Shown: positions 8,428-17,011, numbered from the stretch's first letter. The stretch: 64,000 nucleotides of DNA from Aquabacter sediminis (GCF_028863665.1 NZ_JARBFX010000009.1:172293-236292); one strand, 5' to 3'. Numbers and translations are program-made. Notes: generated by a model from the sequence alone, not told the origin.

Positions 8428-9138
8428 ATGAGCTTACTGGAAATCCGCAATCTCACCGTCGCCATGGGCGTGCAGGAAATCCTGCACGGGGTGGACCTCA
8501 CCGTCCCCGAGCGTGGCATCGTCGCCGTGCTCGGCTCCAACGGGGTCGGCAAGACCACCTTGATGCGCACCATCTCCGGCATCTATCGCGCCAAGTCCGG
8601 CACCATCCGCTTCAAGGGCGAGGACATCACCAAGCTCAAGAGCAACGAGATCGTCGCCCGCGGCCTGCTGCAGGCCCCCGAGGGACGGCAGATCTTCTCG
8701 CCCATGAGCGTCAAGGAAAACCTTGTCATCGGTGGCGGCCGGCATGGCCTCGCGGAACTGGACCGGGTGCTCGCCCTCTTCCCCAAGCTCGGCGAGCGCA
8801 TGAGCCAGGTGGCGGGCTCGCTCTCGGGCGGCGAGCAGCAGATGCTGTGCATTGCCCGCGCACTCATGGCCAAGCCCTCCATCCTGCTGCTGGACGAGCC
8901 CTCCCTCGGCCTTGCGCCCAAATTCGTGAAGGGCATCTTCGACCTGGTGTCGCAGATCCGGCAGGAGGGCCTGTCCATCCTCATCGTCGAGCAGAATGCC
9001 AAGGCGGCGCTTCGCATCGCCGATCGCGCGGCGGTGCTGGACAGCGGCCGCATCCTCATCGAGGGCGAGGCGGCGACGCTGGCCGATGACCCGCGCATCG
9101 TCGAGGCCTATCTGGGCGGCCACGCCCACGCCATTTGA
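8428..9138 (+). CDS. livF: Branched-chain-type ABC transporter ATPase (LivF-like)
   Basis: A 236-residue second ATPase of the Liv-type importer. It has Walker A GSNGVGKTT (about residue 36), signature LSGGEQQMLCIARALM (about 132), Walker B LLLDEPSLGLAP and switch VEQNAKAAL. The QAPEGRQIFSPMSVKENL loop is the LivF hallmark. GGGAGCGGAACC precedes the ATG. It closes the transporter genes; a palindromic repeat lies just downstream. Confidence 0.94.
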   Translation: MSLLEIRNLTVAMGVQEILHGVDLTVPERGIVAVLGSNGVGKTTLMRTISGIYRAKSGTIRFKGEDITKLKSNEIVARGLLQAPEGRQIFSPMSVKENLVIGGGRHGLAELDRVLALFPKLGERMSQVAGSLSGGEQQMLCIARALMAKPSILLLDEPSLGLAPKFVKGIFDLVSQIRQEGLSILIVEQNAKAALRIADRAAVLDSGRILIEGEAATLADDPRIVEAYLGGHAHAI

Positions 9139-9180
9139 AAACGGAAGGGGCACCGGATGGCCAACGCATCACCCCACCCC

Positions 9181-9288
9181 GTCATGCCCGGGCTTGTCCC
9201 GGGCATCCACGTCTCACAGCTGGAGGAGCGGGCCGAAGCTGCGCCGCGCCCGGTCCGCGTGGATGGCCGGGCCAAGCCCGGCCATGAC
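9181..9288. repeat. Short interspersed palindromic repeat, copy A
   Basis: A compound palindrome between livF and the second ATC-hydrolase-like gene. One half, 9181-9211, contains the hairpin ATGCCCGGG...CCCGGGCAT; the other, 9258-9288, contains ATGGCCGGG...CCCGGCCAT. The outer ends are GTCATG and CATGAC. Similar elements occur near 11.2-11.4 kb and partly at 15.87 kb. It encodes nothing obvious and resembles the small mobile or REP-like repeats common in high-GC alphaproteobacteria. Confidence 0.7.
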
Positions 9289-9363
9289 AGCGTCGAGGTG
9301 GATGCGGGGCTGACACGTGGCCCTTTTATCGACAGCCTGCCCCGGCCCTGAAAGGACGAGACC

Positions 9364-9867
9364 ATGTCCGAGCAAGACGCAAAGCCTGCCGCCACTCCCG
9401 CCCCCCTCCCCATCATCGAGCGGCGGCGGATCGAGGCGGAAATCCTCAAGCATGTCTATGACGTGCTGGTGGAAAGCCAAGGCGTCGAGGTGGCCCGCGC
9501 CACGCTCGACGCCGCCGTTTCCCGCTCCGCCGTGCAGCAGGGCGCGCGGTTCCGCGCCGAGCTGGGGCGCGACCCGACGCTGGAAGACTTCGCCGCCATC
9601 CTGCCCAACTGGACGGCCAATGACGCGCTCGCCATCTCGGTGCGCCATGCCGATCCCGAGCGGCTGGAATTCGACGTCACCCGCTGCCGCTATTCGGAAA
9701 TGTATCGGGAGATGGGGCTGGGCGAGATCGGCCACCTGCTCTCCTGCAACCGCGACGGGGAATTCTGCACCGGCTATAACCCGGCCATGGAACTCACCCG
9801 CACCCAGACGCTCATGAAGGGCGCCAGCCATTGCGATTTCCGCTATCGCATGAAGCCCGCCGGCTGA
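9364..9867 (+). CDS. L-2-amino-thiazoline-4-carboxylate hydrolase family protein, copy 2
   Basis: A 167-residue member of the ATC hydrolase family, the better match of the two copies. The conserved cysteine/aspartate pattern is visible: FDVTRCRYSEMYREMGLGE, then LSCNRDGEFCTGYNP, then MKGASHCDFRYRMKP at the C-terminus. The N-terminal IIERRRIEAEILKHVYDVL helix is typical. In Pseudomonas the enzyme opens the thiazoline ring of ATC on the route to L-cysteine; other members probably act on other substrates. It is followed after 33 bases by an M20 amidohydrolase gene, which could cleave the opened product (inference). Confidence 0.8.
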   Translation: MSEQDAKPAATPAPLPIIERRRIEAEILKHVYDVLVESQGVEVARATLDAAVSRSAVQQGARFRAELGRDPTLEDFAAILPNWTANDALAISVRHADPERLEFDVTRCRYSEMYREMGLGEIGHLLSCNRDGEFCTGYNPAMELTRTQTLMKGASHCDFRYRMKPAG

Positions 9868-9900
9868 GCGCACCCCCGTCAAGACACACCGGAAGACACC

Positions 9901-11061
9901 ATGAATCCCCGCCTGACCAATGAAGAGATCGCCGACGCCGTTGCGTGGCGCCGCGCGCTCCATCGCATTCCCGAACTGGCCTATGACGAACACCAGACCT
10001 CCGCCTTCGTGGCGGACAAGCTGAGATCCTTCGGGCTTGAGGTGGAGACCGGGCTCGGCGGCACCGGCGTGGTGGCGACCCTGAAGCGCGGCAATTCGGA
10101 CCGCGTCATCGGGCTTCGGGCCGACATGGATGCCCTCGCCATCACCGAGGCGACGGGGCTCGATTATGCGTCGCAGCATCCCGGCCGCATGCATGCCTGT
10201 GGCCATGACGGCCACATGGCCATGCTGCTGGCTGCCGCCCGTCATCTCGCCAAGAGCGGGCGGATCGACGGCGCCGTGCGCTTCATCTTCCAGCCGGCGG
10301 AAGAAAACGAGGGCGGTGCCCGCCGCATGATCGAGGACGGCCTGTTTGAACGCTTCCCCGTGGACGCCGTCTTCGGCATGCACAATTGGCCGGACTTGCC
10401 CCTCGGCCGCGCGGGGCTGACCACCGGGGCGATGATGGCTGCCTTCGGCATCTTCGACATCACGGTGACCGGCCGCGGCGCCCATGGCGCCATGCCCCAC
10501 CAGGGCGCGGACCCCATCGCCTGCATGTTCCAGATCGGCACGGCGCTCCAGACCATCGCGGCCCGCAATGTCTCGCCCATGGCCTCGGCGGTGGTGTCGG
10601 TGACCACGGTCCATGGCGGTGACGCCTGGAACGTCATTCCCGGCTCCTGCCGCATGACCGGGACGGTGCGCTGGTTCGCGCCGGCGGTGGGCGATCTCAT
10701 CGAGACGCGGCTGAAGGCCATCGTGTCTGGCGTGGCGGAGGCCATGGGCTGCACCGCCACCATCGACTATCAGCGCCGCTATCCGGCCACCATCAACGAT
10801 CCGCAGGAAGCCCGCTTCGTGCAGGACGTGGTGCGCGACGTCTCGCCCGTTCTGACGCTCGACGAGACCATCGAGCCCAGCATGGGCGCCGAGGACTTCG
10901 CCTTCATGCTCCAGGAGCGGCCCGGGGCCTATATCTGGGTGGGGCAGGGTGGCGGCCACGGCCTCCACTCGCCCACCTACAATTTCAACGACGACGCCTT
11001 GCCGGTGGGCGCCGCCCTCTGGGTGGCCATCGCCGAGAAGAAGCTCACTCCGCCGGCCTGA
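9901..11061 (+). CDS. M20 family amidohydrolase/aminoacylase (HipO-like)
   Basis: A 386-residue binuclear metal amidohydrolase of the M20D branch (hippurate/indole-acetyl-amino-acid hydrolase type). Metal and catalytic motifs: HACGHDGHMAMLL at about 99, FQPAEENEGGARRMIEDGLF at about 129, MHNWPDLP at about 160 and the C-terminal ligand in HGLHSPTYNFND. A dimerisation domain (about 190-300) splits the catalytic domain. The family removes N-acyl or N-carbamoyl groups from amino acids in the cytoplasm. Last gene of the run, it would release the free amino acid. It is not the HyuC/AtcC-type carbamoylase by motif, so the exact bond is open. Confidence 0.9.
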   Translation: MNPRLTNEEIADAVAWRRALHRIPELAYDEHQTSAFVADKLRSFGLEVETGLGGTGVVATLKRGNSDRVIGLRADMDALAITEATGLDYASQHPGRMHACGHDGHMAMLLAAARHLAKSGRIDGAVRFIFQPAEENEGGARRMIEDGLFERFPVDAVFGMHNWPDLPLGRAGLTTGAMMAAFGIFDITVTGRGAHGAMPHQGADPIACMFQIGTALQTIAARNVSPMASAVVSVTTVHGGDAWNVIPGSCRMTGTVRWFAPAVGDLIETRLKAIVSGVAEAMGCTATIDYQRRYPATINDPQEARFVQDVVRDVSPVLTLDETIEPSMGAEDFAFMLQERPGAYIWVGQGGGHGLHSPTYNFNDDALPVGAALWVAIAEKKLTPPA

Positions 11062-11066
11062 GGCGA

Positions 11067-11085
11067 GGGCGGGTTTTGCCCGCCC
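11067..11085 (+). terminator. Stem-loop after the amidohydrolase gene
   Basis: Seven-base perfect arms GGGCGGG (11067-11073) and CCCGCCC (11079-11085) with a TTTTG loop start six bases after the stop codon. There is no T-run, so it may act with Rho or only protect the 3' end. Confidence 0.5.
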
Positions 11086-11165
11086 CGCCCCTTGCTCGGG
11101 CCTGAGCCGGCATTCGCGCCGCTGCGGTTGCCTGTGCTGGCGGCCGCACTCCCGGCCGCGCGCCG

Positions 11166-11364
11166 GGGACGGCCGAGACGGGCCCGGCCATGACGGAAGG
11201 GTGAGGGCGCGCAGGGCGGGCGCATTGGGTCTTGCCCTCGTGCCCTCTTATACCCCGTCATCCGCGGGCTTGACCCGCGCATCCACGCCTCTCCGCCCGC
11301 ATTCCCGTTGGAATGGCGCGCCCGGCGCGTCCCCGTGGATGGCCGAGACAGGCCCGGCCATGAC
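11166..11364. repeat. Short interspersed palindromic repeats, half copy and full copy B
   Basis: This fills most of the 351-base gap 11062-11412, which has no gene. A half element at 11166-11195 (GGCCGAGACGGGCCCGGCCA) is followed by a full element at 11257-11364. The full element has halves with GTCATCCGCGGGCTTGACCC and GGCCGAGACAGGCCCGGCCA and ends in CATGAC. The nested copies suggest repeated insertion into the same convergent intergenic site. Confidence 0.65.
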
Positions 11365-11412
11365 GGAAGAGAGGGCGCGCGCCCCTAGGCCGCAGCGCTC
11401 AGGAAGTGGCGC

Positions 11413-12270
11413 TCACGCCGCCTCGTCGATCACCGGGTTGCGCAGGATGCCGATGCCGGAAATCTCCACTTCCACCGTGTCGCCGGGCTTCATCCAGAGC
11501 GGCGGGGTGCGCTTGGCGCCGACGCCGCCGGGGGTGCCGGTGACGATCACATCGCCGGGCTCCAGCGTCAGCACGGTGGAGCAATAGCGGATCAGGGCGG
11601 GGATGTCGGTGATCAGCAGATCGGTGGTGGAATGCTGCACCACCTGCCCGTTGAGGCGGGTTTCCAGCGTCAGGCGGCTGGGATCGGGGATTTCGTCGGT
11701 GGTGACCAGCCAGGGGCCGAACGCGCCTGTATTGGCGAAGGTCTTGCCGGCCAGGAACTGCGACGTGTGGCGCTGGTAGTCGCGGATGCTGCCCTCATTA
11801 TAGCAGGAATAGCCGGCGATGGCGGCAAGGGCATCTTCTTCCCGAATGCGCCGTCCGCCCCGGCCGATCACCAGGGCCAGCTCGCCCTCATAGTCGAAAT
11901 TGTCGGATTCCAGCGGCTTCACGATGGGCTGGAGATGGCCCACCTGGCTTTCGGGATAGCGCGAGAACAAGGCCGGGTTCTCTGTCACCGTGCGGCCGGT
12001 CTCGGCGACGTGGTCGCGGTAGTTCAGGCCGATGCAGATGATCTTGCCGGGATCGGGGATCACGGGCAGCAGCGCGACGTCCGCCAGCTTCAGCGACGGC
12101 GCGGCGCTCTCCGCGACGGCGCGGGCCTCGTCCAGGGCATCGGCGGCGATCAGCGTGCGCAGGCCGGTGATTCCGCGCGCGCTGAAATGCCCGGTCAGAT
12201 CGACGATGGCATCGCCCTTGACGACACCGAAGCCGGCGGTGTCGCCGGCCTTGAAGGAAACGAGCTTCAT
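11413..12270 (-). CDS. Fumarylacetoacetate hydrolase (FAH) family protein
   Basis: A 285-residue FAH-fold hydrolase/decarboxylase. Motifs: IICIGLNYRDHVAETGR at about residue 75, metal ligands in NFDYEGELALVIGR at about 118 (the E-x-E pair) and the downstream aspartate in CYNEGSIRDYQRHT. The C-terminus has VIVTGTPGGVGAKRTPPLWM, the oxyanion and lid region. The family cleaves C-C bonds in diketo acids or hydrolyses ureidoglycolate-type substrates with Mg2+. It is the last gene after a Bug binding protein and a GntR regulator on the same strand, so it probably serves breakdown of the acid that protein binds (inference). Confidence 0.9.
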   Translation of the reverse strand: MKLVSFKAGDTAGFGVVKGDAIVDLTGHFSARGITGLRTLIAADALDEARAVAESAAPSLKLADVALLPVIPDPGKIICIGLNYRDHVAETGRTVTENPALFSRYPESQVGHLQPIVKPLESDNFDYEGELALVIGRGGRRIREEDALAAIAGYSCYNEGSIRDYQRHTSQFLAGKTFANTGAFGPWLVTTDEIPDPSRLTLETRLNGQVVQHSTTDLLITDIPALIRYCSTVLTLEPGDVIVTGTPGGVGAKRTPPLWMKPGDTVEVEISGIGILRNPVIDEAA

Positions 12271-12315
12271 GGGAGACCTATGTGAGGGGTGGGGAGGGAA
12301 AAGAGGGTGCGGCAG

Positions 12316-13368
12316 CTATTGCTGCTGCCGCTGGATGCCGCGGGCATCGATGACCTTGTTGAAGTCGGCGATCTCCCGCCGGATACGGGCGGCGAATTCC
12401 TCGCCGGTGCTGGCGGTGGCGTTGGCGCCGAACTTGGCGAGCTCCTGGGCGAAGCTGTCGGAGAGCACGATGGCGGTGATCTCGGTGCGCAGCTTCTCCA
12501 CCACGTCCGCCGGGGCGCCCTTGCGCATGGCAAGGCCGAGCCAGGATTCATAGGAAAGCCCCGGCACGATGTCACCGGAATAGGGCACCTTGGCCATCTC
12601 CGGCGGCACCTTCTTGGAGGTGACGGCGAGGGGACGCACCGCGCCGGCCTGCATCTGCGGCAGGGCGAAGGTCATGGTGTCGATCATCATGTCCACACGC
12701 CCGCCGAGGAAGTCGGGCAAGGCGGCGGAACTGCCGCGATAGGGCACGTGGACGAATTCGGCGCCCGTGGCCGCGCTCAGCCACTCGCCGAGCAGATGAT
12801 GGGCGGTGCCTTCGCCCACCGAATAGTAAGTCAGCGTCTTGGGCTTGGCCTTGGCGGCGGCGATGATCTCCACGAGGCTCGCATAGGGCGAATCCGGCCG
12901 CACGCCGAACACCATGCCGTAGGTGGCGGCGGTGGTCAGCCAGTCCAGGTCCTCCACCGGATCAAAGGGCATGCTCACCCGCATGGCGGCGGTCACCGAA
13001 TGGGCGCTGGCAAGCAGGAGCAAGGTGTAGCCGTCGGCGGGCTGGCGCAGCACCTGGCTGGTGGCCAGATAACCGCCGGCGCCAGGCTTGTTTTCAACCA
13101 CCACCGGCTTGCCGAGCCGGGCCGACAGTCGCTCGGCCACAAGGCGCGCCACCGTGTCGGAACTGCCGCCGGGCGCAAAGCCCACCACGATCTTCAGCGG
13201 ACGGGACGGATAGGCCTCCTGCGCCTGCGCCCGGGGCGTCACGGCAAGGGCGGCGGCGACGGCGAGACCCGCCAGCGCCACCTTGGCGGCATGGGCCTTG
13301 AACGCACGGGCGATGCGGCGAAGCGCGGGGGACGGCGGGGCGGTGCCGCTCAACATGCTGGTCTTCAT
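12316..13368 (-). CDS. Bug-type (TctC) tricarboxylate transport binding protein
   Basis: A 350-residue periplasmic binding protein of the Bug/TctC family, which binds organic acids or amides. After a long basic leader the hydrophobic signal segment (VALAGLAVAAALAV) ends at RAQA-QEAYPSRPLK. The family hallmarks YPSRPLKIVVGFAPGGSSD and VVVENKPGAGG lie at the mature start, with FVHVPYRGSSAALPDFLGG in the middle. No TctA/TctB permease genes are present, so it is an orphan that must use a permease elsewhere. The ATG at 13368 is chosen because the signal sequence starts there. Confidence 0.9.
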   Translation of the reverse strand: MKTSMLSGTAPPSPALRRIARAFKAHAAKVALAGLAVAAALAVTPRAQAQEAYPSRPLKIVVGFAPGGSSDTVARLVAERLSARLGKPVVVENKPGAGGYLATSQVLRQPADGYTLLLLASAHSVTAAMRVSMPFDPVEDLDWLTTAATYGMVFGVRPDSPYASLVEIIAAAKAKPKTLTYYSVGEGTAHHLLGEWLSAATGAEFVHVPYRGSSAALPDFLGGRVDMMIDTMTFALPQMQAGAVRPLAVTSKKVPPEMAKVPYSGDIVPGLSYESWLGLAMRKGAPADVVEKLRTEITAIVLSDSFAQELAKFGANATASTGEEFAARIRREIADFNKVIDARGIQRQQQ

Positions 13369-13544
13369 GGCGTTTCCTGTCCTTTTGTTCTTGGTGCCTG
13401 ATGGCGTTGGGCCCCGCCGTCGCCGGCGGCGACAGGCGGGGTAAGCGCGGGCGATCGCCCGCAGGGGATGCGGGACGCGTCCAGGACCTCCGGCGGACCG
13501 GCGGGAAATGGGACATGCCGGGCCGCAGCCGCCCCGGCATCGGG

Positions 13545-14267
13545 TCACAGCGCCGCGCGCGCAATCTCCATGGTGCGGCGGTAATGCTGGGAGAGCGCCT
13601 CCACGGCCCCGTCGGCATCGCCGGTGAGGACCGCCTCGACGATCACATCATGCTCCTGCGACACGCTGCGCACGGAGGACGGACCTTGCGCCTGCACGGA
13701 CAGCCGGCGATAGCGCTCGGAATGGGCATAGAGGGTGCTGCGGAAGCGCATGAGCCAGGGCGAGCCGCACGCGTCCAGAAGCGTCAGGTGGAAGCGCTCA
13801 TGCTCCTCCGCCCAGGCCTCGTTGGTCTCGTCCGGCTTGTCGGGGCGCCGGACGGGGATGGCGGACAGGCGCGCATGGCTGGCGATCACCCGTTCGCGCC
13901 AGTCCGCGCCGCCATTTTCCATGGATTGGCGCAGCGCCGTTCCTTCCACCAGGATGCGAGTCTGTGTCACGTCGGCGAGATCCTGCGCGCTCACAGGGGA
14001 GACGCGAAAGCCCTTCTGGTCGACGGACGTGACGAAATTGTCCGAGAGCAGGCGCACCAGCGCCTCGCGCACGGCGGTGAGACTCACCCGCAGACGGCTG
14101 GCAATGGCGGCCGCGCGCAGGGGCTGGCCACCCTTCAGCGCGCCGGTGAGCACCTCAGAGCGCAATTGCAGGAAGACGGCGGAGGTCACGCTGCGGGGCG
14201 GCTCCTCGCCCGGTCGCATCACCTGCTGCATGTCGCGTCCCGCACCCAGCACCTGCGCCTCCGTCAT
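13545..14267 (-). CDS. GntR family regulator (FadR/FCD subfamily)
   Basis: A 240-residue GntR-type repressor. The N-terminal winged HTH (about residues 25-90) includes LRAAAIASRLRVSLTAVREAL, split here by the recognition helix. An all-helical FCD ligand domain follows at about 95-225 with the metal-binding pattern ARLSAI...ERFHLTLLDACGSP...EHDVIVEAVLTGD. FCD regulators bind carboxylic acids. It is on the same strand as the Bug and FAH genes, so it is the obvious local regulator. A perfect 12-base palindrome lies 17 bases upstream of its start. Confidence 0.9.
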   Translation of the reverse strand: MTEAQVLGAGRDMQQVMRPGEEPPRSVTSAVFLQLRSEVLTGALKGGQPLRAAAIASRLRVSLTAVREALVRLLSDNFVTSVDQKGFRVSPVSAQDLADVTQTRILVEGTALRQSMENGGADWRERVIASHARLSAIPVRRPDKPDETNEAWAEEHERFHLTLLDACGSPWLMRFRSTLYAHSERYRRLSVQAQGPSSVRSVSQEHDVIVEAVLTGDADGAVEALSQHYRRTMEIARAAL

Positions 14268-14283
14268 CGATCTGCGGTGTTAA

Positions 14284-14295
14284 AATATCGATATT
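14284..14295. promoter_or_regulatory. Palindrome AATATCGATATT upstream of the GntR gene
   Basis: A perfect 12-base palindrome in an A+T-rich patch immediately upstream of the GntR gene. Its position makes it a candidate operator for autoregulation. The next gene (14562, opposite strand) could share it. Confidence 0.45.
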
Positions 14296-14427
14296 GCATA
14301 TTTCGCGGGCAGTCAATGCGGTGGCGCTGCATTCCGTGCGGCGGGGGGCATGCCGCGAAGGCGGCCGCCGCCGATGAGGGCGTCCCATTCCTGTCCCGCC
14401 CCGGCGGGCTCCGCCTTGACAGTTATT

Positions 14428-14439
14428 TACCCACGAGTA
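14428..14439. promoter_or_regulatory. TACCCACGAGTA motif, candidate TetR operator site 1
   Basis: The sequence TACCCACGAGTA in an A+T-rich stretch upstream of the binding-protein gene at 14562. It matches TACCCACAAGTA at 19511 (11 of 12 identical) in the divergent TetR/SDR promoter region. It is an imperfect palindrome. The pairing suggests that the TetR regulator at 18602 controls both operons. Confidence 0.5.
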
Positions 14440-14561
14440 TATTTTAGGTCACACAAGAAATTAAATTACTCACGGGAATACGATGCGGCGCCCTGTGCTC
14501 CGCCCCTTCGCCGGTTGGCGGCGGGCAAGATCGTGCCCCTGGGAATGATGGGGAGAGAAAA

Positions 14562-15785
14562 TTGAGCCGTTTGCAGCATTGGACGTCGCTGGCCACCTTG
14601 GGTCTCCTGCTCGCCGCCGCTCCTGCCGCCGCCGAGATCCCGGCGCGGGGCGTGAAGTTCGGCCTGCTCACCGACATGAGCGGCGTCTATGCCGATCTCA
14701 CCGGACCCGGCTCGGTGGAAGCCCTCAAGATGGCCATCGAGGACTTCGGCGGCACCATTGATGGCAAGCCCATCAATCTCGTGGTGGCCGATGGCCAGAA
14801 CAAGGCCGACGTGGGCGCCGCGGTCGCCCGCCGCTGGGTGGACGAGGAGAATGTGGACGTCATCGCCGAGGTGCCGAACACCGCCATCGCCCTGGCGGTG
14901 CAGGAGATCACCCGCGAGCGCAAGAAGGTGCTGCTGAACACGGGCGCCGGCTCCACCGTCTTCACCAACAAGGCGTGCTCGCCCACCTCTTTCCACTGGG
15001 TCTATGATTCCTACGCCATGGCCAATGGCACCGCCCGTTCGGTGGTCGCGGAAGGGGGCAAGACCTGGTATTTCGTGACCGCCGACTATGGCTTCGGCAA
15101 GTCTCTGGAAGCCGACGCCACCGAGGTGATCGACGCCAATGGCGGCAAGGTGCTCGGCAACGCCCGCGCGCCCCTCAACACGCCCGATTTCTCCTCCTTC
15201 CTACTCCAGGCGCAGTCTTCGGGGGCGCAGGTGATCGCGCTTGCCAATGGCGGCGTCGACACCATCAATTCCATCAAGCAGGCCAATGAGTTCGGCATCG
15301 GCACCGGCAAGCAGCGCCTCGCCGCCATGGTGTTCTTCATCACCGATATCCATGCGCTCGGCCTGGAGCGGGCCAAGGGCCTGCTGATGACCACCGCCTT
15401 CTACTGGAACATGGATGACGAGACCCGCGCCTGGTCCGAGCGCTGGTCGAAGCGCATGGGCGGGCGCAAGCCCACCTCGCTCCAGGCCGGCCTTTACTCC
15501 GCCGCTCTGCATTATCTGAAGGCGGTGAAAGCGGCCAATTCCACCGATGGCGAAGTGGTGGCGGCCAAGATGCGCGAAATGCCGGTGAAGGACATGTTCG
15601 CCCGCAACGCCTCCATCCGCCCCGATGGCCGCATGATCCACGACATGTATCTGGCCCAGGTGAAGTCCCCGGCGGAATCCAAGGGGCCGTGGGACTATAT
15701 GAACATCCTGCGCACCATCCCCGCCGCCGAGGCTTTCCGCCCCCTGTCGCGCAGCGAATGCCCGCTGGTGGCGGCCGCCAAGTGA
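14562..15785 (+). CDS. ABC transporter periplasmic binding protein (LivK-type), orphan
   Basis: A 407-residue type I periplasmic binding protein. A signal peptide (LATLGLLLAAAPAAA, cleavage before EIPARG) precedes KFGLLTDMSGVYADLTGPGS, the usual ligand-site start. Mid-protein WYFVTADYGFGKSLEADA is typical of the aromatic-acid/amide-binding branch. The start is TTG at 14562, preceded by GGGGAGAGA. No permease or ATPase genes follow; the next genes are a quinone oxidoreductase and an acyl-CoA ligase, so it probably delivers the acid activated by the ligase, using a transporter encoded elsewhere (inference). Confidence 0.88.
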   Translation: MSRLQHWTSLATLGLLLAAAPAAAEIPARGVKFGLLTDMSGVYADLTGPGSVEALKMAIEDFGGTIDGKPINLVVADGQNKADVGAAVARRWVDEENVDVIAEVPNTAIALAVQEITRERKKVLLNTGAGSTVFTNKACSPTSFHWVYDSYAMANGTARSVVAEGGKTWYFVTADYGFGKSLEADATEVIDANGGKVLGNARAPLNTPDFSSFLLQAQSSGAQVIALANGGVDTINSIKQANEFGIGTGKQRLAAMVFFITDIHALGLERAKGLLMTTAFYWNMDDETRAWSERWSKRMGGRKPTSLQAGLYSAALHYLKAVKAANSTDGEVVAAKMREMPVKDMFARNASIRPDGRMIHDMYLAQVKSPAESKGPWDYMNILRTIPAAEAFRPLSRSECPLVAAAK

Positions 15786-15869
15786 GTGTTGGCCAGGCGC
15801 GATCTGGCCGAATACCTATGGGCTGAGCCCGCGCCGGCAGATCGCTTCCTCCCGATCTTGCCCACTCAT

Positions 15870-15904
15870 CCATGCCCGGCCTTCACCCCTTGGGCCGGGC
15901 ATGG
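15870..15904. repeat. 12-base perfect inverted repeat downstream of the binding-protein gene
   Basis: Arms CCATGCCCGGCC (15870-15881) and GGCCGGGCATGG (15893-15904) with an 11-base loop. It is related to the half elements at 9.2 and 11.3 kb, and a second weaker hairpin follows to about 15958. It may serve as a terminator or be a repeat remnant. Confidence 0.6.
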
Positions 15905-15984
15905 ATGCCTTTCTTGGAAGAGGAACCACGGATGGCCGTGGCTTCCGCGGCCATTGATCCGCGTGTCATGAAAAGGTCCGCCTG

Positions 15985-16980
15985 ATGAATGCCGATGCCA
16001 CTGCGCACATGCGCGCCTGGCGGGTCCACGCCGTGAACGAGGACGGCGCCATGGCGCTGGACGACCTCCCGATTCCGCAGGCCGGCCCCGGCGAATGCGT
16101 GGTGCGGGTGGAGGCGGCGGGGGCCAACTTCCTCGACACGCTGATGATCCGCGGCCGCTACCAGGTGAAGCCGCCCCTGCCCTTCACCCCCGGCGTCGAA
16201 CTGGCCGGAACGGTGGTGGCGCGGGGCGCGGGCTGCCGTTTCCAGGAGGGCGACCGCATCTGCGCCCTGGTGGATCACGGCGCCTATGCCGATTATGCCA
16301 GGGTCGGCCCGGTGGGCGCGGAATTGGTGCCGCCGGACTTTTCCTTGACCGAGGCGGTGGCACTCCCGGTGGTCTATCCCACCGCTTATGTGGCCCTCCA
16401 TGACCGCGCCGGCCTGAAAGCCGGTGAGACCGTGCTGGTGCATGCGGGGGCAGGGGGCGTGGGGTCAGCCGCCATCCAATTGGCACGCCATGCGGGCGCC
16501 CGCGTCATCTCCACCGCCGGGGGGGCGGACAAGGTGGCGCTGTGCCTGGAACTGGGCGCGCACGAAGCCATCGACTATGCCGCGGAGCCCGTCACCGAGC
16601 GCGTGCGCGCGCTGACAAGCGGGCGGGGCGTCGACGTGGTGGTGGACCCGGTGGGCGGCACCGTGGCGCTGGAGAGCCTGCGGTGTCTTGCCTGGGGCGG
16701 GCGCCTCGTGATTGTCGGCTTTGCCGGTGGAACGGTAACGGAGCTTCCCGCCAATCGCCTTCTCCTGAAGAATGCAGCCGCGCTCGGCGTCTATTGGGGC
16801 GAATACAGGCGGCATCATCCCGAGAAGGTGCCGCACATCTATGCGGAACTGTTCGAGCTGCGTCGGGCCGGTGCCATCCGCCCCCTGGTGCGCGACATCT
16901 TCCCCCTGGCCGAAGCGCCCGCCGCTTTGAAGGCCTTGGGCGAACGGCGCACCGTGGGCAAGGTGGTGCTGGTGCCGTGA
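15985..16980 (+). CDS. Quinone oxidoreductase-like MDR protein (zinc-free)
   Basis: A 331-residue medium-chain dehydrogenase/reductase of the quinone oxidoreductase (QorA) type. The GroES-like domain has EAAGANFLDTLMIRGRYQVK and PFTPGVELAGTVV. The NADPH Rossmann motif VHAGAGGVGSAAIQLARHAGA is at about 150. VVVDPVGG and VGKVVLVP at the end are also characteristic. The structural zinc cysteines are absent, as in QOR. It would reduce quinones or alpha,beta-unsaturated carbonyl or acyl-CoA compounds with NADPH. It lies 31 bases before an acyl-CoA ligase gene, so an enoyl-thioester reductase role is possible. Confidence 0.88.
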   Translation: MNADATAHMRAWRVHAVNEDGAMALDDLPIPQAGPGECVVRVEAAGANFLDTLMIRGRYQVKPPLPFTPGVELAGTVVARGAGCRFQEGDRICALVDHGAYADYARVGPVGAELVPPDFSLTEAVALPVVYPTAYVALHDRAGLKAGETVLVHAGAGGVGSAAIQLARHAGARVISTAGGADKVALCLELGAHEAIDYAAEPVTERVRALTSGRGVDVVVDPVGGTVALESLRCLAWGGRLVIVGFAGGTVTELPANRLLLKNAAALGVYWGEYRRHHPEKVPHIYAELFELRRAGAIRPLVRDIFPLAEAPAALKALGERRTVGKVVLVP

Positions 16981-17011
16981 CGGGCGCCACAAGAAAAACG
17001 GGGAGGAGCGG

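Noticed and set aside
9214..10968. 584-codon minus-strand frame over the ATC-hydrolase-like and M20 genes
   Set aside because: Antisense shadow caused by high G+C codon bias; the plus strand has clear family motifs.
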